Assembly (NCBI RefSeq): GCF_003581645.1
Contig: NZ_QXFK01000014.1
Coordinates: forward strand, 310,001 to 374,000
Reading direction: 5' to 3'
Origin: Pelagerythrobacter aerophilus
Lineage (GTDB): Bacteria > Pseudomonadota > Alphaproteobacteria > Sphingomonadales > Sphingomonadaceae
DNA: 64,000 bases
The notes beneath the pieces were generated by a model that was not told the origin of the DNA, ran no database searches, and saw only the letters and a program-made list of their open reading frames with translations. The position numbers were made by a program, and so were the translations under genes. This document shows positions 8,094 through 19,680 of the stretch, piece after piece; position 1 is the stretch's first letter; the number at the start of each line of letters is the position of its first letter.

Positions 8094-8894
8094 CTAGTTC
8101 TCGGGCGCCGCCACGGCGCCGCTTGCGCTGTCATCCTCCAGAACCCGGGCAAAACATGCGATAACCACTCGTGTGGCGCCTGCACGCTTGAGAGCGGCCA
8201 CGCAGGCATCGCTCGTCGCCCCGCTTGTCAGCACATCGTCCACCAGGAGGACCTGCGCGCCGCGAACGCGCGTGCCGCGGTGGGGATCGACCGCGATCGC
8301 ACCTTGAAGCGTCCGCATCCGCGCCTTGCGCCCGAGCCCGCCCAACGCCGGAGTGCGTTTACGCCGCTCGAGAGCGTCAACCATCAACTCCGTCCCCGTC
8401 AGACGCGCGATCTCGGCCGCGATGAGAGCGGCCTGATTGAAGCCGCGATGCCACAGCCGCCACCGGTGGAGCGGTACCGGCATCACCAGCCACGGCCCCT
8501 CCATCGCCGGCAGCCGGGCTGCGATCAAGCGCGCCAGCATAGGAGCGAGCGCGATGCGCCTGCCGTGCTTGAAGGCGAGCACGAGCTTGCGCGCGGTGTC
8601 GTTATAGAGCGTCCCGGCGGCGATCCCGTCGTGTCGCGGAGGCTGCGCCATGCAAGGCGCGCAGATGGCATCGCCAGCCATCGACTCGCTCGCGAACGGG
8701 CGCTGGCACGCCGCACATGCGGGTTCACCGGGAATAACGAGTTCGCTCCAGCACGATGCGCAGAGCCCGGCCTGTTGTGCGATTCCCGCACCGCAGACGG
8801 GACAGCGCGGCGGGAAGATCAGATCGACCAGCGGAGCGATCGATTCGCGCAAGGCTGTGGCGGCACTCACCGGGCGATGCTGTCGCTCTTGCAT
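8094..8894 (-). CDS. comF: ComF family phosphoribosyltransferase-fold protein
   Basis: Cytoplasmic ComF-type protein linked in other bacteria to DNA uptake and recombination; its exact biochemical role is unsettled. Start taken at ATG 8894 (MQERQHRPV), giving 266 aa; a longer in-frame start exists at 8975. The N-terminus has two zinc-ribbon cysteine pairs (CPVC, then CASC) followed by CAAC and CAPC. The C-terminal type I PRTase domain has the PRPP loop VLLVDDVLTSGAT. It starts 29 bases from the divergent methyltransferase gene. Confidence 0.9.
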   Translation of the reverse strand: MQERQHRPVSAATALRESIAPLVDLIFPPRCPVCGAGIAQQAGLCASCWSELVIPGEPACAACQRPFASESMAGDAICAPCMAQPPRHDGIAAGTLYNDTARKLVLAFKHGRRIALAPMLARLIAARLPAMEGPWLVMPVPLHRWRLWHRGFNQAALIAAEIARLTGTELMVDALERRKRTPALGGLGRKARMRTLQGAIAVDPHRGTRVRGAQVLLVDDVLTSGATSDACVAALKRAGATRVVIACFARVLEDDSASGAVAAPEN

Positions 8895-8923
8895 GGCGAA
8901 GGCAAGCCCGGCAGGGCGGTCGC

Positions 8924-9675
8924 ATGACGGCAGCCCGGGTTCCGCAGATCTTCTCACCTCATCGGCGACGCGCACGCTGGCGCCGTTCCATTGCCGAACA
9001 GCGCCGGGAGGGTGCGGCCGATTTCGTGTTCCGGTCGATGGCCGAAGAGTTGGAGGAGCGGCTTGCCTTCATGAACTTCCGCCCCGGTACCGCGCTGCTG
9101 TCGGGAGATCCGACCGGGCTGGCACGTACAGCGCTGGCGGAAAGCGCCGAGACGGTCCGCACGGTGGATCCGCTCGAGCATGACGAGGAGAAGGCGATCG
9201 ACGGCACGTTCGATCTGATCGCCAGCCTTGGCGCGATCGACACCGTCAACGACGTGCCCGGCGCGCTGATCCATCTGCGTAATGCTCTCTCTCCCGGCGG
9301 CATCGCAATGGTGAGTTTCGTGGGCGCCGGGAGTCTGGCCAATCTCCGGCGCGCCCTGCTGGCAGCAGAGCCCGACAGGCCGGCGGCGCGCATGCATCCG
9401 ATGATCGACGTCCAGGCCGGCTCGGCACTCATGCAGCGCGCAGGCTTCGGCCGCCAGGTGGCCGATAGCTACCCCTTGCGGGTCCGCTACGGCGCGCTCG
9501 ACCGCCTGGTCGAGGATTTGCGCAGCCAGGCGCTGACGAACGTCCTCGCAGCCGCACCGCCGCCGCTGTCCCGCGCCGCGCTTCAGCGTGCGCGGGAGGC
9601 CTTTCTCGAGACGGCGGATGCAGACGGCCGCGTTACCGAGACCTTCGAGATTGTCATCCTAACTGGCTGGAAGAG

Positions 9676-9679
<4 letters not shown>
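8924..9679 (+). CDS. SAM-dependent methyltransferase, BioC/NDUFAF5-like
   Basis: Putative class I methyltransferase, 251 aa, starting at ATG 8924. An N-terminal basic helix (MTAARVPQIFSPHRRRARW) resembles the NDUFAF5/BioC-like group. The nucleotide-binding region is weakly conserved (GTALLSGDPTGLARTAL), while FDLIASLGAIDTVNDVPGAL and LSPGGIAMVSFVG match motifs II-III. Substrate unknown; related proteins act on complex I subunits or malonyl-ACP. Divergent from comF, a neighbourhood I recall in related alphaproteobacteria. Its TAG stop overlaps the ppdK stop in a shared CTAG. Confidence 0.75.
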
Positions 9680-12339
<2,660 letters not shown>

Positions 12340-12455
12340 TGCGCTCCCTGCCGGAAAAGTTACCGAGACGATGCCGCCCCCATCCTAACTACGCGATCCA
12401 ACCGGTTGTCCCAGGCGATATTTCGCCGCCAGGCCAACCCATGCGGAGCGCGCCC

Positions 12456-14618
12456 TCACCCCTCGATGCGCGAGAAGTCAGCCACTTTGTGCACTGCAGC
12501 ACGGAAGCGTGCAAGCAGATCGAGCCGCGCGGCACGCTTCTTTTCTTCATCCGCGTTTACCGTCACTTCGTCGAAGAAGCGGTCGATCGGCGCACGCAGC
12601 GAGGCGAGCGCGGCCATGGCGGCGGCGAAGTCCTCCTGCTCTACGGCGCGCGCGGCTTCCGGCTCGGCGGCGTGCAACGCGTCGATCAGTGCCTTCTCGG
12701 CCGGCTCGGGCGTGTAGGACAGCCCGCTCGCGTGCCGCTCCGCCATCTTGGCCGCAACCACGGCCGCGAGATCGGGATCGTCGACGATCGCCAGCGGATC
12801 TTCCTCGCCGGTCTGCGCGATCTCGCCCTCGATCCCGCGCCAGTCCTCCTTCTTGAGGATGTTCGAGGCGCGCTTGTACGCGGCGAGCAGATTGGCGCCA
12901 TCCTCGGTCGCGATAAAGGCCTGCAGTGCGTTCACACGAGCAAGAAGCCGCACGAGGTCGTCTTCGTTCCCGAGTGCGAAAACGGCGTCGATGAGATCGT
13001 GACGGACGCCGGCTTCGCGCTGCTGGACCTTGAGGCGATCGGCGAAGAAGTCGAGGAGTCCGCGCTCCGGCTCCCCTGTGGGCCACGGCATCCCGTCAAC
13101 CGGCTCAGACCGAATGGCGGAAAGGTTGCACCGCAGACTATTGGTTTCGAGCAGCTGGATCACGCCGAGCGCTGCGCGACGCAAAGCAAAGGGATCCTTC
13201 GAGCCCGTCGGCTTCTCGTCGATCGAGAAGAAGCTGCGGAGCGTATCCAACTTGTCCGCCAAGCTCACCGCCACCGTCACCGGCGCGGTTGGCACCTGAT
13301 CGCCCTGCCCGACTGGCTTGTAATGGTCCCGGATGGCGTCGGCGACTTCGTCTGACAGGCCCTCGGCGCGGGCGTAGTAACCGCCCATAAGACCCTGGAG
13401 TTCGGGGAATTCACCGACCATCTCGGTGACGAGGTCTGCCTTGGCGAGCCGGGCCGCCTGCTCGGCGAGGTCAGGGTTCGCACCCTTCACGATGCCCTCT
13501 TCCACCAGCCACCTTGCCAGCTTCGCGACACGCTCGACCTTGTGGGCGACGGTGCCGAGCCTCTCGTGGAAGGTGATCCGCTCAAGCTTCTTCGTCTGCT
13601 CGGTGAGCGAGGTCTTACGGTCCTGTTCCCAGAAGAAACGGGCGTCGGAAAGGCGCGCGGCGAGGACCTTGCGGTTGCCGTCGACGATCGCCGCGCCGCC
13701 GTCCGCCGCCTCGATATTGGCAGTGCAGACGAAGGCGTTGGCGAGCTTGCCGCCCTCATCCTCGCACACGAAATACTTCTGGTTGGTCCGCGCGGTGAGC
13801 TGGATGACCTCGGGCGGGACATCGAGAAAAGCTTCGTCGAAGCGGCCGAGCAGCGGCACGGGCCATTCGGTGAGGCCGGCGTTCTCGATCACCAGTCCCT
13901 CGTCCTCGACCAGCGTGAGCCCAGCCTTCGCCGCCGCCTTTTGCGCGCCCTCGCGGATCAGCGCGGCGCGTTCCTCCTGGTCGACGATCACATGGCAGGC
14001 ACGCAGCTTCTCGGCGTAGTCGTGCGCGCCGCCGATGGTGATCTCGCCCGGGCAATGGAAACGGTGGCCGAGCGTGGCATAACCGGAGCGAACGCCGTCT
14101 ACCGCGCACTCCACCAGTTCCTCCCCGAGGATCGCAACGATGCCCGAGAGCGGACGCACCCAGCGCAGCGATCCAGTCGAGACCGAGGCTGCACCCCAGC
14201 GCATGGATTTGGGCCAGGCGAAATCGCGTGCGATCGCAGGGATGGCTTCGGCAAGGAGGTCGCGCGTCGCGCGTCCGGGCTTCTCGATCACGGCGAACCA
14301 GGTCGCTCGCCCCTTGATCTCGCGCAGTTCGAGCTGGTCGCGAGTGACGCCGTTCTTGCGGCAGAAGCCGTCGATCGCCGCATCGGGCGCGCCTTCGGGC
14401 GGGCCCTTGGCTTCCTCGCTTACGGCCCTGGTGCTTTCGGGCAGACCCTGCGCGACGAGGGCAAGCCGGCGCGGAGTCGACCAGACGGTCACCTCGCCGA
14501 CCTCGACGCCAGCCGCGTCCATCTCGCGGCGAAACAGCTTTTCGAACTCGGCGCGCGCGCCGGCCTGCATGCGAGCGGGAATTTCTTCGGAGCGAAGTTC
14601 GAGGAGGAAGTCGCTCAT
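12456..14618 (-). CDS. glyS: Glycyl-tRNA synthetase beta subunit
   Basis: Beta subunit of the bacterial alpha2-beta2 glycyl-tRNA synthetase; tRNA recognition and editing-like domains. Start at ATG 14618 ([17 protein letters not shown]), chosen because it forms an ATGA overlap with the glyQ stop; a longer frame begins 9 bases upstream. At 720 aa the length fits the family. The N-terminal [10 protein letters not shown] signature is characteristic. An HD-like domain lies mid-protein and an anticodon-binding DALR-like region is at the C-terminus ([10 protein letters not shown]). Strictly coupled to glyQ. Confidence 0.96.
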   Translation of the reverse strand: MSDFLLELRSEEIPARMQAGARAEFEKLFRREMDAAGVEVGEVTVWSTPRRLALVAQGLPESTRAVSEEAKGPPEGAPDAAIDGFCRKNGVTRDQLELREIKGRATWFAVIEKPGRATRDLLAEAIPAIARDFAWPKSMRWGAASVSTGSLRWVRPLSGIVAILGEELVECAVDGVRSGYATLGHRFHCPGEITIGGAHDYAEKLRACHVIVDQEERAALIREGAQKAAAKAGLTLVEDEGLVIENAGLTEWPVPLLGRFDEAFLDVPPEVIQLTARTNQKYFVCEDEGGKLANAFVCTANIEAADGGAAIVDGNRKVLAARLSDARFFWEQDRKTSLTEQTKKLERITFHERLGTVAHKVERVAKLARWLVEEGIVKGANPDLAEQAARLAKADLVTEMVGEFPELQGLMGGYYARAEGLSDEVADAIRDHYKPVGQGDQVPTAPVTVAVSLADKLDTLRSFFSIDEKPTGSKDPFALRRAALGVIQLLETNSLRCNLSAIRSEPVDGMPWPTGEPERGLLDFFADRLKVQQREAGVRHDLIDAVFALGNEDDLVRLLARVNALQAFIATEDGANLLAAYKRASNILKKEDWRGIEGEIAQTGEEDPLAIVDDPDLAAVVAAKMAERHASGLSYTPEPAEKALIDALHAAEPEAARAVEQEDFAAAMAALASLRAPIDRFFDEVTVNADEEKKRAARLDLLARFRAAVHKVADFSRIEG

Positions 14619-15514
14619 TTCGACCACTCCGGGTATTTCTCGGCCCAGCGCGGGGCTTCCTTCGCCATGTAGGCCTCGCAGCTACCGCGGGCGAGGTCGC
14701 GGACCTGGGCCATGTAGCTAGCCCGTTCCTGCACGCTGATGACGCCGCGCGCCTGGAGCAGGTTGAACACGTGGCTGGCTTCGATCGCCTGTTCGTAAGC
14801 GGCGATCGGTACGTTGTTGTCGAGACAGTTGCGGCATTCCGCCGCGGCCTTGCGGAAGAGATCGAACAGCGCGTCCGTATCGGCAACCTCGAAGTTCCAC
14901 TTCGACATCTGCTTCTCGTTCTCGAGAAACACGTCCCCATAAGTGACGCCGCGGCCGTTGAAGTTCAGATCGTAAACGTTGTCGACGCCCTGGATGTACA
15001 TCGCCAGGCGTTCGAGGCCGTAGGTCAGTTCGCCCGCGACCGGCTTGCAATCGAAGCCGCCCATCTGCTGGAAGTAGGTGAACTGCGTCACCTCCATCCC
15101 GTCGCACCAGACTTCCCAGCCCAGCCCCCAGGCGCCGAGCGTCGGACTTTCCCAGTCGTCCTCCACGAACCGAATGTCGTGCAGCAATGGGTCGATCCCG
15201 ATCACCCGCAGGCTTTCGAGGTAGAGATCCTGAATGTCCGCCGGGCTCGGCTTCAGAATCACCTGATATTGATAGTAGTGCTGCAACCGGTTGGGGTTCT
15301 CGCCGTAGCGGCCGTCGGTGGGGCGGCGGCAGGGCTGAACGAAAGCAGCATTCCACGGCTCGGGTCCGAGCGCGCGTAGCGTCGTGGCCGTGTGGAACGT
15401 GCCGGCCCCCATCCGCATGTCGTAGGGCTGGAGAATCAGGCACCCCTGCGCGCTCCAGAAATCGTGGAGCGCGAGGATCATGTCCTGGAAGCTTTTCGAA
15501 GGGTTCCGGTCCAT
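14615..15514 (-). CDS. glyQ: Glycyl-tRNA synthetase alpha subunit
   Basis: Catalytic alpha subunit, class II aminoacyl-tRNA synthetase. Start taken at ATG 15514 ([20 protein letters not shown]), 299 aa, matching the conserved N-terminus; a 9-residue longer frame is possible. Diagnostic stretches are [26 protein letters not shown] and [16 protein letters not shown]. Its stop overlaps the glyS start (ATGA). The upstream region is the divergent promoter area of the XRE operon, so the two share a roughly 150-bp control region. Confidence 0.96.
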   Translation of the reverse strand: MDRNPSKSFQDMILALHDFWSAQGCLILQPYDMRMGAGTFHTATTLRALGPEPWNAAFVQPCRRPTDGRYGENPNRLQHYYQYQVILKPSPADIQDLYLESLRVIGIDPLLHDIRFVEDDWESPTLGAWGLGWEVWCDGMEVTQFTYFQQMGGFDCKPVAGELTYGLERLAMYIQGVDNVYDLNFNGRGVTYGDVFLENEKQMSKWNFEVADTDALFDLFRKAAAECRNCLDNNVPIAAYEQAIEASHVFNLLQARGVISVQERASYMAQVRDLARGSCEAYMAKEAPRWAEKYPEWSK

Positions 15515-15586
15515 CGCGCCGCGCCATGGCGTAGCGGGCAAAACCCGTCAATGGTGCGGCAGGCATTCAGGCGGAATGACAGGTAG

Positions 15587-15654
15587 TCGCGACATGATGT
15601 CAGGTTATATTGACATAGTCAGCGAATCGCGACATATAGTCAGGCATACCTGAC
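15587..15654 (+). promoter_or_regulatory. Multi-copy operator and promoter of the XRE operon
   Basis: TCGCGACATGATGTCAGG (15587-15604) and TCGCGACATATAGTCAGG (15627-15644) are 15/18 identical and exactly 40 bp apart. TTGACATAGTCA lies between (15610-15621), and GTCAGGCATACCTGAC (15639-15654) is a perfect inverted repeat. TTGACA (15610-15615) can act as -35, with CATATA or ATATAG near 15633-15639 as -10, so the repeats flank and overlap the promoter. The obvious binder is the XRE protein encoded at 16043. Confidence 0.6.
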
Positions 15655-15671
15655 ACTTGGAGAGGATCGCC

Positions 15672-16046
15672 ATGTCGGCTTTGCAACGTGCCAAGCTTTA
15701 CCTCGTCGCTTCGTATCTCGGCGCGGCTGCCACCTGCCTGCTGATCCTCGCGCTCGTATTCGGATGGCCGGACTTTGTGCGCGGATTTTCGATTGGCCTG
15801 CTGCTCGTCAGCCTGTTGATGTTGCTGCGGCGCAGGCTGCGTGACGAATACTTCAACGAGCTGTGGAAGGCTGGCGCGTCGATGGCGTTCCTCGCGGCCG
15901 TCGCCTGGTTCCTGCTCGCCGAAGGCGTCGCGCACGGGCTGGGCGGCGTCGACGGCGGTCCCTACTGGCCGGAGAGAATGACGGGGGTTGTCGCAATCGC
16001 CGCCTTCTTCATCGGCTTTCACGCCAAACGGCTGCAAAGCCGATGA
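15672..16046 (+). CDS. Small inner-membrane protein of an XRE operon
   Basis: Unrecognised membrane protein, 124 aa with four predicted hydrophobic segments (roughly residues 10-30, 34-50, 70-90, 95-115). Start ATG 15672 (MSALQRAKLYL) follows the GGAGAGG ribosome binding site; an in-frame start 15 bases earlier lacks one. First gene of a three-gene operon; the stop overlaps the XRE start (ATGA). Function unknown. It could sense something for the paired regulator or be its target. Confidence 0.75.
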   Translation: MSALQRAKLYLVASYLGAAATCLLILALVFGWPDFVRGFSIGLLLVSLLMLLRRRLRDEYFNELWKAGASMAFLAAVAWFLLAEGVAHGLGGVDGGPYWPERMTGVVAIAAFFIGFHAKRLQSR

Positions 16047-16240
16047 ACAACCGGCTGAAAGTGTTGAGAGCGGAACGCGACTGGAGCCAGGCCGAACTGG
16101 CCGTCCGGCTCGATGTCTCGCGCCAGGCCGTCAATGCTATCGAGACGGGCAAGCACGATCCGTCGCTGCCGCTGGCCTTTCGCATTGGCCGCTTGTTCGG
16201 AATGCCGATCGAGGAGATTTTCGATGATGGTCACGCATGA
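16043..16240 (+). CDS. Short Cro/CI-type (XRE) transcriptional regulator, YozG-like
   Basis: 65-aa stand-alone helix-turn-helix protein: MNNRLKVLRAERDWSQAELA, then SRQAVNAIETGKHDPSL in the recognition helix, and a short tail IEEIFDDG. This minimal XRE type typically pairs with small membrane proteins, as here. It starts within the stop of the upstream membrane gene (ATGA), and the next membrane gene starts inside its 3' end. It is likely to bind the repeated operator upstream of the operon (15587-15654); that is inference. Confidence 0.9.
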   Translation: MNNRLKVLRAERDWSQAELAVRLDVSRQAVNAIETGKHDPSLPLAFRIGRLFGMPIEEIFDDGHA

Positions 16241-16880
16241 CGACCGATCCCGGGGGCCGGACAGCGGCGGGATGACTTTCGGCAAGGCTCTCGGCGGGCT
16301 GGCGCTGGTGCTTGGCGCGATCTTTGCCGCGGGCGTCACCTTGGGCGTGGCAGTCGTTGCAGTGACCGATGGCCCGACCGGCCCCATGCTCGCGACGATC
16401 GCGATAATGCTCGCGGTCTGCGGCGTCTGCCTGTGGGGCCTGCTCCGGCTGAAGCCCTGGCCCGCAGGTGACGAGCCCGTCGCGCCGAGCCAGCGCCGCG
16501 CCCGTTCGATGCTCGTACTATCGGGAATCCTGGGCGGTGTCCTCGGCATTATCTTGTCGCTCGGGATGTTCGGCGACGAGGGAATAGACGTCGCTTTCAG
16601 CAACGCGCCGCTCGCACCGGCGGCCGCGGCAGTCATCCTCGCCGGGTGGCTCTTGGTCGTCCCAGTGCTCTCGTGGATATGGTGGCGCAATATCGACGAG
16701 CACGAGGCACAGGCGTACACCTCGGGCGCCGTTGTCGCGCTCTATTTCTATTACTTCGTCACGCCTGCGTGGTGGATCGGCTGGCGCGGCGGCTTCCTGC
16801 CGGAGCCGCAGCACATGCTCGTCTTCATCCTGGCGACGATCGCCTGGCTGGGCGGGTGGGCGTGGCACCGATATCGCTGA
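16224..16880 (+). CDS. Membrane protein, third gene of the XRE operon
   Basis: Unrecognised membrane protein, about 218 aa with roughly six hydrophobic segments. Two adjacent ATGs (16224, 16227) follow GAGGAG at 16211-16216; either could be the start. The gene overlaps the end of the XRE gene by 14-17 bases, indicating translational coupling. A polar N-terminus (VTHDDRSRGPDSGG) precedes the first helix. An aromatic stretch (VVALYFYYFVTPAWWIGWRG) near residue 170 resembles the end of a membrane helix. Function unknown. Confidence 0.75.
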   Translation: MMVTHDDRSRGPDSGGMTFGKALGGLALVLGAIFAAGVTLGVAVVAVTDGPTGPMLATIAIMLAVCGVCLWGLLRLKPWPAGDEPVAPSQRRARSMLVLSGILGGVLGIILSLGMFGDEGIDVAFSNAPLAPAAAAVILAGWLLVVPVLSWIWWRNIDEHEAQAYTSGAVVALYFYYFVTPAWWIGWRGGFLPEPQHMLVFILATIAWLGGWAWHRYR

Positions 16881-16917
16881 CACCACAGACTTTCCCTGCA
16901 ACAAGGATCCAGGAACG

Positions 16918-17859
16918 ATGAAACTGAACCGCATCTCCATGAATATCCGCGCGCTGCTGCTCGGCGCCTCGGCCGGCGCCTTCGCGTTCGTCGCCCCGGT
17001 CCAGGCACAGGACGTCGCGCCCGCGGCTGCGGAGACGCAGGAGGCGGCAGCGGCGATCGCCACGCCGGCGCTGTGGAAGGTGGCCGACGAGGACACGACC
17101 ATCTACCTTTTCGGCACGGTCCATGCGCTGCCCGACGGCATCGAGTGGTATCACGGCCCCCTCGCCAAAGCGCTCGGTTCGTCCGAAATCCTGGTGACCG
17201 AGATCGAGATGAACCCGGAGGCGATGGCCGCGACCCAGCAACTCGTGTTGGCCAAGGGCGTGCTGCCCGAGGGGCAGACGCTGCGCGACTTGCTGACCGA
17301 AGAACAGCGCGCCGCGTACGAGGCAGCGCTGGCCAAAGTCGACCTGCCGGCTGGCGCCTTCGACCGGTTCGAACCGTGGTACGGCGCCATGATGATGACC
17401 ATGCTGCCGCTGCTCAAGCAGGGCTATTCGCTCGATGCCGGGGTCGAGAAGGTGCTGGAAACCAAGGCCGGTGACGGGATGGAGCGTGGCGCGCTCGAGA
17501 CCGTCGATGAACAGCTCTCGATCTTCGACAACCTGCCGCAGGACGCGCAGATCGCGTTTCTGATGGAAACGGTCGAGGGGGTCGACGAGATCAAGGCAAT
17601 GCTCGACGCGATGGTCGCGGAATGGGCCGAAGGCGACGCGACCGAGCTCGCGCGACTGATGAACGAAGGCATGACCGATCCGATACTGGCCGAGCGTCTG
17701 CTCTACGCCCGCAACGCCAATTGGGCGAAATGGATCGACGAACGGCTCGATGCGCCGGGCGCGGTGTTCATCGCGGTGGGTGCGGGCCACCTCGCGGGCG
17801 AGCAGAGTGTGCAGGACAAGCTCGCCGAGCTTGGCATCGAGGCCGCTCGGGTTCAGTGA
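16918..17859 (+). CDS. TraB/GumN family protein (exported), copy 1
   Basis: TraB/GumN (PF01963-type) protein, 313 aa. Start ATG 16918 with AGGA upstream. An N-terminal signal peptide ends around PVQAQD. The family motif is FGTVHALPDGIEW near residue 62, and the closing AVGAGHLAGEQSVQDKLAELG near the end carries the second conserved GxxH. Family members are proposed metal-dependent proteases (TIKI-like) or regulators; the bacterial function is not known. A related gene follows 13 bases downstream, so this looks like a tandem duplication. Confidence 0.88.
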   Translation: MKLNRISMNIRALLLGASAGAFAFVAPVQAQDVAPAAAETQEAAAAIATPALWKVADEDTTIYLFGTVHALPDGIEWYHGPLAKALGSSEILVTEIEMNPEAMAATQQLVLAKGVLPEGQTLRDLLTEEQRAAYEAALAKVDLPAGAFDRFEPWYGAMMMTMLPLLKQGYSLDAGVEKVLETKAGDGMERGALETVDEQLSIFDNLPQDAQIAFLMETVEGVDEIKAMLDAMVAEWAEGDATELARLMNEGMTDPILAERLLYARNANWAKWIDERLDAPGAVFIAVGAGHLAGEQSVQDKLAELGIEAARVQ

Positions 17860-17872
17860 TCGGGCACATCCA

Positions 17873-18757
17873 GTGATCCGGCGACTGGCTTTCCCGTGGG
17901 CAGCCCTGCTTGCGCTCGCCGCCTGCGGGAAGGCCGATCCGCCCCCGGGCTTCGAAACCCCGCCTTCTCCCGCGCTGTTCGAAGTTTCCGCTCCTGGCGG
18001 CGCCGTGGAAGGGTGGATGTTCGGCACGATCCATTCATTGCCTGACGGCGTCGACTGGGAAACCGAGGCACTTGAGGGCGTGCTTTCGCGCGCAGACCTG
18101 CTGGTGGTCGAAGTGCGCGATCTGGATGACGCGTCGGGGCTGCGCAAGGCTTTCGCGGATCGCGCCTATACGGCCGATCAACCGCCCTTGGCTGAGAAAG
18201 TCCCCGACGCAATACGCGGCGATCTGCTCGCAGTGCTCGCCGAGCACGATATCATCGCGGACAGGTTCGGGGATATGGAGACCTGGGCGGCGGCACTTAC
18301 GCTCGCACAATATGCCGAAACCGGAGAAGCGGCGAACGGTGTCGATCGTACTCTGCTTGCGCGAATTCCGCGCGAGAAGACGGTCGAACTGGAGGGCGCC
18401 GCACGGCAGCTCGATGTGTTCGATCGCTTGCCCGAGGCGGAGCAACGCGATCTTCTGGCAGCCGTGATCGCCAATATGACGCGGCAGGATCAGGATCCGA
18501 TGCGCCATGCAGCCGATTGGTACGCAGGACGGATCGAGCACCTTGCCGATCCCGCGACGAGTGCGATCCTGGCCGATGCGGAGCTGCGCGAGGCGCTCTA
18601 CGCCGGCCGCAATCGTCGCTGGGCGGATCGGCTCGTGGCGCTGCTCGGACGCGAGCCGCGCCCGCTGGTCGCCGTGGGGTCGGCCCATCTCGCGGGTGAG
18701 GATGGCCTGCCCGCACTGCTCGCCGCACGAGGTTACACAGTGCGACGCATCCAGTAG
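17873..18757 (+). CDS. TraB/GumN family lipoprotein, copy 2
   Basis: Second TraB/GumN protein, 294 aa. GTG start at 17873 gives VIRRLAFPWAALLALAACGK, a lipoprotein signal with lipobox LAAC. A much longer in-frame start lies inside copy 1 and would destroy the signal. The motif FGTIHSLPDGVDW and the terminal AVGSAHLAGEDGLPALLAARG match copy 1 in position. Overall identity is clearly lower, so the duplication is old. Copy 1 is predicted secreted or periplasmic and copy 2 membrane-anchored. Confidence 0.85.
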   Translation: MIRRLAFPWAALLALAACGKADPPPGFETPPSPALFEVSAPGGAVEGWMFGTIHSLPDGVDWETEALEGVLSRADLLVVEVRDLDDASGLRKAFADRAYTADQPPLAEKVPDAIRGDLLAVLAEHDIIADRFGDMETWAAALTLAQYAETGEAANGVDRTLLARIPREKTVELEGAARQLDVFDRLPEAEQRDLLAAVIANMTRQDQDPMRHAADWYAGRIEHLADPATSAILADAELREALYAGRNRRWADRLVALLGREPRPLVAVGSAHLAGEDGLPALLAARGYTVRRIQ

Positions 18758-18762
18758 CGCGC

Positions 18763-18790
18763 TTGCATTCCCGCCCCGGTCCGCTATAGG
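18763..18790 (+). promoter_or_regulatory. Candidate sigma-70 promoter of rplY
   Basis: TTGCAT (18763-18768) and TATAGG (18785-18790) with a 16-bp spacer sit 78 bases upstream of the rplY start, in the gap after the TraB genes. Plausible but not unique. Confidence 0.4.
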
Positions 18791-18867
18791 CGCGCGCTTC
18801 CGGCCATGGTCATCCCTGGAGGCGTGGCGGAAACCTGTACTCAGAAGCATTTCGAAAGGTAAGCGAC

Positions 18868-19539
18868 ATGAGCGACGCTCTGACCCTGCCGGCCGAGACG
18901 CGCGATCGGGCTGGCAAGGGAGCCTCCCGTGCACTGCGTCGCGAAGGCCGTGTTCCCGCCGTCATCTACGGCGGCAAGGAAGCCCCCACCCCGATCCACG
19001 TCGAGGAACGCCTGCTGGTGAAGCAGCTTGGCACCGGCCACTTCATGAATTCGATCGTCGAGATCGAGTTCGGCGGCAAGACCCTGCGCACGCTGCCGAA
19101 GGACGTCGCTCTCCACCCGGTCACCGACCGCCCGATTCACGTCGACTTCCTGCGCCTCGCGAAGGGCGCCAAGGTCGATGTCGCCGTGCCGGTGCTGTTC
19201 GTGAACGAAGAAGCGAGCCCCGGCCTCAAGAAGGGCGGCGTGCTCAACGTCGTGCGTCACGAGCTCGAGCTGGTCTGCGAGGCGGACAAGATTCCGAGCG
19301 AGATCGAGATCGACGTCACCGGCCTCGAAGTCGGCGATTCGATCCACATCAGCCACGTCAACCTGCCCGCAGGTTCGGAAAGCGCGATCACCGACCGCGA
19401 CTTCACCATCGCCACCGTCGTCGCCCCGTCCGCGCTCAAGCGCGCCGAGGCTGCCGAGGGCGAAGAACCCGCGGCCGACGAAGTTCCTGCCAGCGAGCAG
19501 AGCGACGAAGGCGAAGAAGAGGAAAGCGGCGAGGAATAA
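18868..19539 (+). CDS. rplY: 50S ribosomal protein L25/Ctc
   Basis: 5S-rRNA-binding ribosomal protein of the long Ctc type, 223 aa: an N-terminal L25 domain (about 5-95: [20 protein letters not shown]) and a C-terminal beta domain (about 100-185). The tail is strongly acidic and low-complexity (ends [10 protein letters not shown]). Start ATG 18868 with AAAGG upstream. A strong terminator follows. The usual partner pth lies nearby but is separated by acs, so the common rplY-pth pair is interrupted here. Confidence 0.95.
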   Translation: MSDALTLPAETRDRAGKGASRALRREGRVPAVIYGGKEAPTPIHVEERLLVKQLGTGHFMNSIVEIEFGGKTLRTLPKDVALHPVTDRPIHVDFLRLAKGAKVDVAVPVLFVNEEASPGLKKGGVLNVVRHELELVCEADKIPSEIEIDVTGLEVGDSIHISHVNLPAGSESAITDRDFTIATVVAPSALKRAEAAEGEEPAADEVPASEQSDEGEEEESGEE

Positions 19540-19568
19540 TCCCGCCATTCCTTTTGCGGCTTTTTCGA

Positions 19569-19604
19569 AGCGCCGGTCCAGCGATGGGCCGGCGCTTTGT
19601 TTTT
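19569..19604 (+). terminator. Intrinsic terminator of rplY
   Basis: AGCGCCGGTCC (19569-19579) pairs with GGGCCGGCGCT (19586-19596), one G-U pair, loop AGCGAT, followed by TTTGTTTTT. Strong Rho-independent terminator. Confidence 0.9.
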
Positions 19605-19680
19605 GCGCGCTCGTTTGTCTATCTACCGCGCCGCGATACGATGATGCTGACTCGCATCGCGAGCCCCGGGAGATACTGAC

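Noticed and set aside
7989-8927. 312-residue plus-strand frame opposite comF
   Set aside because: The comF zinc ribbons and PRPP loop show the minus strand is the coding one.
18811-18867. tRNA-like GGAGGCGTGGCGGAAAC upstream of rplY
   Set aside because: Only the 5' fragment resembles a tRNA; no anticodon or T-arm can be formed.
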